A stretch of 64,000 bases of DNA, taken from positions 8,477,882-8,541,881 of the forward strand of contig NC_061074.1 of assembly GCF_021917145.1 (NCBI RefSeq), written 5' to 3'. The stretch's first letter is position 1; the number at the start of each line of letters is the position of its first letter. The stretch comes from Hypomesus transpacificus. Its lineage: Eukaryota > Chordata > Actinopteri > Osmeriformes > Osmeridae. A program made the position numbers and the translations under genes. Positions 41,692 to 51,300 of this stretch are shown here, in pieces. A model generated the notes under the pieces. That model was not told the origin of the DNA. It did not search any database and saw nothing but the letters and a program-made list of their open reading frames with translations.

Positions 41692-42103
41692 TTCTATTCT
41701 CCTAGCAAGCTGTACACTCACTGTGCTTGATAATTGTCTATATTTACATACATGTCAACACTCTAAACTTTAGTTCGTACGGGTTAAAAGTAATCAGTAT
41801 TCACAAACTAATCGCTAGACTTTTTAGTCGCTTTTACCCGTTCTAATTTGAAAACGAATATCTGCGATAATGGGGTGGCGGAACGAAAATACGGAAGCAC
41901 AATTTCCGGTCCATCACAGATTAGGTCCGTTAAAAATCAGAACTTGATATATTTTGGTCCGTTAAGTGAAAGCTTTTAATTAATAAAAACGAAGAATGAG
42001 CTCACACACCACAAGTGTTTTCATAAATTATCTATAAACACTATTACAAACTTTACAGACATATCTTGATCCTCATCTGCTATAATAATTTGTCCTTTAC
42101 AGT
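41692..42103 (-). promoter_or_regulatory. dhx34 promoter / pla1a 3' UTR interval
   Basis: Only 412 bases separate the pla1a stop (42104) from the dhx34 ATG (41691) on the same strand. The interval must hold the end of the pla1a transcript (a minus-strand ATTAAA occurs near 41978) and the dhx34 promoter/5' UTR. No specific factor site can be defended. Confidence 0.5.
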
Positions 42104-44280
42104 TCACAATTTTAGATGAACTTCAACGCTCTGGTTTTCAACTGCCAAAATATTCTCAGCCCTGTAAATACTCCTGTTGGAAAATTATTCAGAAAAAATG
42201 TATTTACGAGGAACAAACGTGTGGGCTATGTTATTTAAAAGATTCTGTAAAAAAAAATGAGCATGGACTGAACATGGACATTATTTACCCCTTGAATCTA
42301 GGAAGTTGAATGAGCAACAGTTGACCAATGAAAATGTCCTTTTTCCTCCATTGGAAGTAGAGAAGACGTTGAGAAAAGAACTTCAGAGACATTGTTTTAA
42401 AGTTTTCTGCACGCTCCACTGAAACCATGAACTTGTACACATGTTGTGGGTAAAAGTCCAGAACCCCGGAACTAGGCACAAACAAAATGGGTTAATACAA
42501 GTTTATATGAAAAAGTCAAATCAAGAAGTAAAGACTGAACCTCACCCAGACACCAGCATGCTATTTGTTTGGGTCTTGTCACCCTTTAACTGAATGTATA
42601 ACTGTGCCGTCAATGAGTTGTTTCCTTCTATATGAAGCTCTAACAGAAATGGACTAACTGCAGGAGACAGACATTATTATTTCAGGATTAATCTTCATTA
42701 TGATGTGACAGAATTCAACTGTTTCATCTAGTTATGTCCTCCTAACCACAGAATGGAGCCTTTGCTGTGATGCTCAGGAAAGCAGTCAAGGGTCGGATCG
42801 GGATTGGACGCTCGACGGGCAACCAGCTGATGTCATATCCTTTAAGGAAAGAAAAATGATGAGAAAGTTGTATTCATCCCTGCGTACTCGTCAAATGCAG
42901 CGTACTCGAGCATGTAAATGAAGGAGATGACAGTGCGGGACCGACCCAGCTGTGGGCACACAGCGAGGTCAGGGAGGTGGCAGTCAGTACAGGCAGCATT
43001 GTAGAAGTCTTCGACTCCACGGCAGGGTATCGCCGTGAAAGGGCAGGAACCATGGATGGAGCTGGTGAAGATCTTATAGGCCCACTGATGGCTGCAAAGC
43101 AGGTATTCCTCCCCTGCAGACAATACGAGAGCCACTCTCCAGTTCCTGAACAGACGCACCATTGTGACATCAGGCTATTACTATAACCTCACATGCTCAC
43201 TTTTCAGTAGACCTGGAGGGCATCCAGGAAGCTGATGTCCTCGACTGATGTAGAAATCAACATGGCCCACTGGTCCGGAACCCCCTAGGGCAGCCACAGG
43301 CTCGTTCGCTGGGAGGAAAGAATTTAATTAGCTGACAAGTGGGTAGCTAGGATTACAATGAAAGTACAATGGTTTCTTTAGAAATTAGTCTTACGATTGA
43401 AGTTGGTGTGAATCACATCCACATATTGTGCATCTGTGTAACTCAAAGAGAAACTTATGTTTGCCTCGGAAAACACTGGCGCAAAAGGATCCAGTCCTGG
43501 GAAATCGAAAGAGAAACGTTACGTGACATTGGATGGAGGCTGTCGTAATCAGGTGTAACGGAAGAATTTGAGTTTCAGTACCAGTGATTCTTCCTATGGC
43601 TCCATGAAGACATTTCCCAGCCACACCCGCCACATGGGCTCCAACACCAAAGCCAATCAAGTGAAACCTCCCAGGAGAAGACCCCTGATCCTATGACAAA
43701 CAATCTCATATTTCACAGACAATATCTCGACGCACCGAGACAGCAGGCTCAAAGCGACAGTGGAACAACAACCTACCAGCAACGCCCAGATGACCTGTGC
43801 CAGTCTCTCCCCGACCTGACGAGCACCCTCTGTTATCTCCTGTTCCGGAGCAGCCAGCCAGTCGGCAGCCAGCACGTTGCTCAGCCCTGTCGCCAGCAGC
43901 TCCCCTGCCATGGTCCTCACCCAGCTGGGCTGTACCCCCGGAGGCCTCCTGCCAGGCACCACTACCACCGTTGGGCTGTCCGGATGCCAGGGCAGGCTCG
44001 GCAGTTCTGCTGGGACCTCGTATGGAGATCCACAGGGGCTCCGCCCCGCTGAGAACCTCAGCAGCCTCAGGTCTGGAGAGGAGCGGACGGCGGAGAGGAA
44101 GTCAGAGCAGGGTGTGGAGACACCCGTAGCAGAACCAGACAGGAGGTAAAGGACCAGCAGCCACTGACCCCAGACCTGGCCCTGACCCCGGGCATGGCCC
44201 CAGACCTGGCCCCTGCCTGCTGTAAGCTGTCCTGTAACTCTCCCTGCTCTGTCCAGCACAGCATACACCATCATGTTCAT
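42104..44280 (-). CDS. pla1a: Phospholipase A1 member A-like protein, probable catalytically dead lipase
   Basis: PLA1A is a secreted lipase-family enzyme that deacylates phosphatidylserine. Exons, 5' to 3': 43777-44280, 43582-43690, 43395-43496, 43201-43308, 42946-43113, 42747-42839, 42546-42657, 42289-42471, 42104-42173. They join in phase to 482 aa; human is 456. PLA1A-type landmarks are PSCDF-like CSDF, QPSW, GLDP (Asp 207, the catalytic acid), VDVIHT, GHVDFY, CSH (His 283, the catalytic base), APFC and the C-terminal RKKDIFIGQ...VEVHLKL. The nucleophile motif GxSxG reads GFGVG (residues 181-185), with Gly in place of Ser (codon GGT). The usual HGF oxyanion segment reads PGR (109-111). 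The frame is otherwise intact with good splice sites, so it is not an obvious pseudogene. The start is uncertain: about 40 residues precede the hydrophobic signal-like stretch WLLVLYLLSG. Confidence 0.85.
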
Positions 44281-45389
44281 CCACAGCCCTGCTGCAGTCC
44301 TACATCCTCCCCAACACTGCAGATAAGTAGAAGTGGGGGCAGAGCCTGGAGGCAGTTATTATTCAAATACAGTTTGAAAGACAAGGTTGACATGGTGATA
44401 AAGGTAATTTTGTGAATAGATTAGCTCAAATTGAATTGAATATATGGTACATGCATAATGAACACAAAGACAATATGTTATTTAAATATATTAGGCAAGT
44501 TTGTTTTACACTTCTGTGCAGATGTTAAGAGAATCCAAGACAAATAGTTGGTGATATTTTATTTCAAGAAATCTTAAATACATAATTACATTACACTATT
44601 ATACAATCTCCCAACTGTATGATCTTAGTGCAGAAAGGTTTGCAACATTAAAATATCATACGAATGTATATGTAAAATTGTGTATAAGTAAAATAAAAAA
44701 TTCTGTTAGACTCACGATAACAAATCTGATTTCTAATTTAATTGTTTCTGGTCTCTGATTTTATTGTTGTTGTTGTTTCTGGCTTAAAAAATACAAATCC
44801 ATAGATCCATAGGGAATCAACCGATCTTTAAGTACATTTCCAAGTCCAGTAATTTGGAATTTCATGACCAACATTTAATTATTAAGTTATTTGTGACTTA
44901 AATACCAAACCATAGGAGGCAGTAAAGAGCATGAGCTCAATCTTTTTGCTGTCTTTTAGAAAACTCCCAAGTCAGGGAGGAAAAGAACAACAAGCTTAAA
45001 AGGGAATCAGATTTCACATTTAGGCCACAATTTCAAAATGGTAGACTTCACTGGTAAAACAAATTGGAAAGCTTTAACTTTCATCCCCCTGCGTTCGCAT
45101 GTAACAATTTCTCTAAAATAAATGGTAAAAAAGATATTTACATTTTAAAAACACCAAAACCACAACCCCCCCCCCCCCCCCACCCACCCCCTAACAAAGA
45201 CACATTTGACAAACGCTTCTTAAAAGTTGTGCTTTTCTGAGGAAAGTCCACTATCCAGCGCAGATATGCAAGTGTGTGAGAATTTAAATCTTGACTCATT
45301 AAGTTAGAACTGTTCATCAACTAAAGTTCAGATGGCTCTTGACAGAAAGATCTATACAGTACTGTGATCAGAGGTCACGTTCCTCTCCT
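44281..45389 (-). other. st14 3' UTR and pla1a upstream region
   Basis: AT-rich with no coding exon. A minus-strand AATAAA at 44558-44563 lies 827 bases after the st14 stop and probably ends that transcript. The remaining roughly 270 bases would be the pla1a promoter/5' UTR. It contains a poly-C run (45169-45181). Confidence 0.55.
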
Positions 45390-48300
45390 TCACACGCCGG
45401 TCTTTTCCTGGATCCAGCCGCGGAACTTGGTGACCGTTGAGTAGATGCCAGGCTTGTCCTTGCGGGCACAGCCATCTCCCCAGCTAACCACTCCAGCCAG
45501 GAACATGTGACTACCATCAGGGCTGGAGAGAGGGCCACCGGAATCCCCCTGAGAACAACATGTAGTCATTTAGCAGATGCTCTTATCAAGAGCGACTTAC
45601 AGTAAGTACAGGGACATTCTCCCCTGAGGCAAGTAGGATGAAGTGCCTTGCCCAAGGACACAACGTCATTTGGCACGGCCGGGAATTAAAATCAACAACC
45701 TTCTGATTAATAGCCCGATTCCCTAACCGCTCAGCCATCTGACCCCCCAGAACAAGAAGAGGACATTCCTGTCAGGTGGTGTGCAGGATGTGACAGTGGA
45801 CTGTAGGGTGTGGAGGCCCGGTGATGTACCTGACACGCGTCGACGCCGCCATCCAGCTTGCCAGCGCACATCATCCGGGAGGTGATCTGGCCGCTCATCA
45901 GGGCGTTACACACAGTGCTGTTAATGATGCGCACCTTCGCCTTCTGGAGCACGGTGGCACCGCTTCCTGGAACCAACGACACGGATTCGCTGAAATGACT
46001 TAACATTCGGCCCTGCTAAATATATATATATATATATAACATACAAAACACATGTGGCGGGCGTATTCATTCACCAAGGAATTAATGGTCTACAGCAGTG
46101 GTTCTCAATCCTGGTCCTCGGGACCCCCTGCCCTGCATGTTTTAGACATTTGCCTCCTCAAACACACCTGATTCAAATTAATGGGTCGTTATCAGGCCCA
46201 TTTATTTGAATCAGGTGTGTTGGAGCAGGGAAACATCTAAAACATGCAGGGCAGGGGGTCCCGAGGACCAGGATTGAGAACCACTGGTCTCCAGTACCAA
46301 CAGTCCTGTGTTGTGCAGTGGGACTCACCGCCCTCGCGCGTGGCGCCCCAGCCTGTGATCCACACAGAGTTGCCGGCGGCGAAGAAGTGCTGTGGTGCCG
46401 GCAGACAGATGGGCCTGATGTAGTCGCTGTAGGACACAGGGCTGTCTAACTCCATTAGGGCGATGTCGTAGTCAAACGTGTAGCTGTTGTAGTAGGGGTG
46501 GGAGATAATCTGTTTCAGGTTCCTCTTTTCTACCTTGTTCCCAAACTGTTTCTGGATGTGAAGGCCCAGATAGGCTTCCCACACTCCCGGCCGGGAGAAT
46601 CTGGAAGGAGACAGAGAGGGAGACGGAGACATTCATTCTCAGGTTGACGTGTAAAACATCCAATCGGACGTCAGGCTGTGGTGAAGGCTTAGCATGGCGA
46701 GTGAAGTGGAGTTTGTAGCTACTTGATCTTGGTGTCGTCCTGCACACAGTGCGCAGCGGTGACCAGCCAGCTGTTGCTGATAATGGACGCCCCGCACACG
46801 TGACCCATGTTCTTGATGTGGAGGCTGACCTGCCAGGGAAACTCTCCCTCCTCTGCATTCTGCCCGCCTACAATGCGGGATGTCTTGAACAAGCTCTTCC
46901 CACAATCTGCCCGACAAGACAATCAGCATCACAGATCATTCTAGAACCAGCACAGTACATGCACATCACAGTAGTCACGTCTCGTAGTTGACGTGCGAGT
47001 TATTATACGAGAACAGGGGGTGTCCTACCACAGAAGGCCTCGTCTGATCCATCTTCACAGTCTTTGACATCATCACACTCCGGGTTCAGCTTGCTAACGC
47101 ACATGTTGTTTTGACACTTGTAGGTGACGTCAGTACACCTCACGTCGTTTTCTGGGCAAAAGAGGAGAAGAAAAACTTAAGTGACCTTGCGTCCGTGGAG
47201 ACTGACCAATCGCATCGGAGCCCACGCTCTGGCATAGCGACCACGGCAGTCCTCACTTCTGCCGCAGTCCAGCTCGTCCGTGCCGTCTCCGCAGTCGTCT
47301 TTGCCGTCGCAGCGCTTCTTCTCCGACACACAATTTCCGTTCTGACAGGTGGTTTCCCCGGACTTACACCCACCTGAGGGGGAAGACAGAGAGACACCAT
47401 GAGAAGACGGCAAGAGATGTGTTTCATTCCTTAAAGTACTCCTATTAGTGCTCGTCTTACAAAAGGTGACTCCCTTACAGTTCAATTCGTCCGTGTTGTC
47501 GCCGCAGTCGTCGACTCCATCGCACAGCCAGAACTTGGGTTTGCAGAGGCCGTTGTTGCACTGGATCTGATTCTCCTTGCACTCTGCACAGACGTGAGCT
47601 CATGAGCTTGAGGTGGAGTCTTCACAGGTAACAGACTGTCACAGGCAGTCACAAAATGTGCATAAAATGGTGTCCACTCACGGCAATCCATCTCGTCGCT
47701 CAGGTCTCCGCAGTCGTTCCAGCCGTCGCATTTGAGATCCTGGCTGATGCAACGTTTGTTTCTGCACTGGAACGCCTTGGGGCAGGCTGTGGAGGAGATG
47801 GAGAGACCAGGTCTGGGAGGTGAGACACGGTCCTCAACAGGCAGTCAGAACAGTCAGGGAAAAACTGTCACGTCCTGAGTGTTTTTTTTTAATATTCTTC
47901 TGGGACTCACGGTCTGTGGAGGCAAAGGCTTCATACTCGGCACTGAAGCCGCGGTCGACGTAGGAGGCGTCGGAGAAGAACAGCACCGACATCAAGTTGG
48001 TGTCACTTGTAACCACCTGCACAGTCGTCTTCTCTCCGCACATCCTAATGAATGTGCGTACACACACACGTATAAGCCTAATATCCAAGTGGCTATACAC
48101 CCATAGCAGCTATACATAGTAGCCGGAAACTCTGGTTTCAACCTCCAAACTCTAACATCATGGGGGTGTTCACCGTTGCTTGTTGATCTCCACGTAGTCC
48201 TTCTTACAGTCTACCTCATTCTGTCCTGGCTCAGACAGGAGGAACTTGATGAAGCGCACCTTCACCATTTTACCTGCAGGGACCTGAGCAAAGTACAGAC

Positions 48301-51300
48301 TGTAAATAATTGCTGAATCACCTGACCACACGAAAGCCCAGTAGGTTTTTTATAAAGGAAGCATTCGCCGTAATTCGTGGTCTTGCCCTATTGTACATTA
48401 CCTGGATAGTCCATTCACAGTAAGCGTTGGGTGGGTAGTAGTTGGGATAGTTTGGAGTAGTGAATGTACCTTTCTCTCCACTCAGCTGGCCTCCACATGC
48501 TAGTTCTGACGGAAAAAAAATACCACAAATGCGTACAAATGGGAGAACATCAAGCAAATTGAGGACAATCCATCCCATCTGGTTAGTTTACACCGTAGAT
48601 TGTGAGGTGAAGTGCCTTACCTCTGCTGCCACGAACGACCTGGGAGACATGGGCCCTCAGACCTGGGTAGTTCTTCTTGTCATTCGTCAGCAGAGTCACC
48701 AACATCACATTGCGAGAGGAGAGGAAGCTCAAGGGGTCGCTGGGGGAATGGTACCCACAAATCCTGCCAACAAAGTGGGGATAAGATGTGTTCGAAGATA
48801 CAAATCAACCAAGACTGCATTCTCAGGCCGACCAGGATTTTTTAGAAGGAACAATAGCTGACGCATTACTAATTTGATCAGCAGGTGACCTTGCACACAA
48901 CTCCAACTCACATCCAACCCAGAACCTTTGATTCCAATTGATTTAGTCATCTTCAGAAAACACGATATGGGTTTAACCCCCTCATGATACATACAAGAAA
49001 CTACAGACTGAGTGCTGAAGTGAGTGAGAGGAATGCAGGGAGTTATTCATCTACAGGTGAGGGTAGCTCTCCCCCAGACAGCGTGCGGGTCGGACTCACT
49101 CTTCCATGACCCTGCTTTCGATGGCCACCAGGGAGTCGTAGACTTTGACAAAGTCATTTTTGCATGTGTTGTCGGCCTCTCCCTCCTCCAGGTTGAAGGC
49201 GTCGAAGTCCAGCTTGATGACGTGGCCGGGGTCCGCCCTCAGTTGCCACTGGATGAAGGTGTTGGGGGGATACGGGGCGTTGGGGAAGCCGGGGGAATCG
49301 ATCTTTCCGATTTGATTGGCTTTGGTGTGCTCCTCAAATCTGTAATAACCTGAAAGAACAGGAAGATTCCTTCATGTGTTGCCTGGGTGAAATTACTGTC
49401 TATCTCCAGTGCGATTACTGATTTAATGAATGTAAAATGTAAGAGAACTTACTGCTGAATGATTTTGCGAACATTCGCTTGTCTAGTGCTGTGAAACGAA
49501 ACAAAAACATATCACATAATGACCCTCCATGATATTATATACACAAAAATATGACAACGTCAAGCAGAAAAAGTGAAATTGACCTTTGAGTGGGCCGCTA
49601 GCGAGCCATGCTAAAGGATTCTGACTCTACCTGAAGACACGACATCATCGAACACCAGATCACTGCCAGACTTGGATCCGACAGAGCGCACCTTGTCCAC
49701 AATCTTGTCCAGCGAAGCCATGGTGTTATCCACAGCCACCTCCTGGCCAGCTGGCACTCTGAACTCAGACAGGTAGTAGGCTATGACACTGCCTTCACTG
49801 GAAACAGAAGAGACAGGTTTGGTCACTACACCTGGATACAGTTTGATAGTGCCGTTCTGCACACTGGCAACACATGCATGTACATTTAGTCATATCCAGA
49901 GCGACACAGTACGTACAGGGACATTCCCCTAAGGCAAGTAGGGTGAAGTGCCTTGCCCAAGGACACAACATAATTACGCACGGCCGGCAATTGAACCGGC
50001 AACCTTCTGATTAATAGCCTGATTCCCTAACCGCTCAGCCATTTGACCCCACATCAACCATGAAGCTTGGACACACACTCTGCTCTCAACAACAGTCCTA
50101 CCTGAAGGCTTGGATGGTAGAACCAACGTAATTCTTTGCCAGTTGTGGAGTCCTGGCATAGATGGCTTTAAGCTGAAAGACGGAAAATACGGAAATTATT
50201 TCAGAATCTATTTTCTTGATGCTGTGGTGGAAGTTATTCAGAGGATCAATCGTTTAACTGAATTAAATGTATTTCAAACTCACATTTATAAAACAGCACA
50301 ACCATTATACCAACACAAACATCAGACAACAACCCAAAACCATCTGGCCAAGTTCTGATATCCAACCTATCTTTATTTAAAGGAGTACCCTGGAATTTGT
50401 CAAACATCTGGTCTCAAGAATTATCAATCACTTACACAGCTAGTGACCAGAGAGACATCCCCAAATGAACTCTTCCCAGTAGATAAGATTATACCTTATC
50501 ATCATCTAAACGTTTTTAACTTGTTTAACTACATGCTCTTATGGTTTCTTCCCTTTAGCACTATTTTTTGGTTGTTCACAATATGTACTTCTTGTTTTTG
50601 ACTACCCGCAATGCTGTGGGGCTATCTTGTTGTTATTATCAGTGAACTATGCACTTTGTAAAGCTCTCTCTTGGAAGTCGCTTTGGATAAAAGCGTCTGC
50701 TAAATGAATAAATGTAAATGTAAATGTAAACACCTTCATGAGTCTCGCTCCAAGTCAAAAGGTCATAAAACTCCAGGAGATGACTATCTCAAATGGCCAA
50801 CTGTCCTTGTAGGGTCATTAACCCCCCCCAACCTGTGACCATATGCCTTGCTTTCACACAGATAATTCAATGTCTTAATCCAACATTCAAATGCAACAAG
50901 CAGTATTTCCGTTTCCTTTCCCCCTTCACAATGCTCATGAACTTTGACCTTTGCTCGCTTTGCGTCTAGGGGTGCCTGGAGCTGCCTCACCTGTGTGGTG
51001 ACCTGTTTGGCCAGGGCAGGAGCTGACTCACCTGTGTGGTGACCTGTTTGGCCAGGGCATTGAACTCGCTGCTGTTGGAGTTCTCGTAGGCGTCGATAAA
51101 CACCTGGTTAGTGATCCTCATGGAGCCACTGTACATCTTCTTGATCCTCACATCCTTACGGACTAAACGGAGAAAGACGCCACACACATCATTTTATCGT
51201 GAACCAGAGAACTGGAAAGACGTGTCTCGTGTTGTGTGCTGGGTGTAGTTTGTAGTTTGTACAGTAGATGTGGGTTGAGGCAGGGATCACTCACAGTGGA

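Noticed and set aside
41691-41721. Longer dhx34 N-terminus beginning 10 codons upstream
   Set aside because: The upstream start would be GTG; the ATG at 41691 has A at -3 and G at +4.
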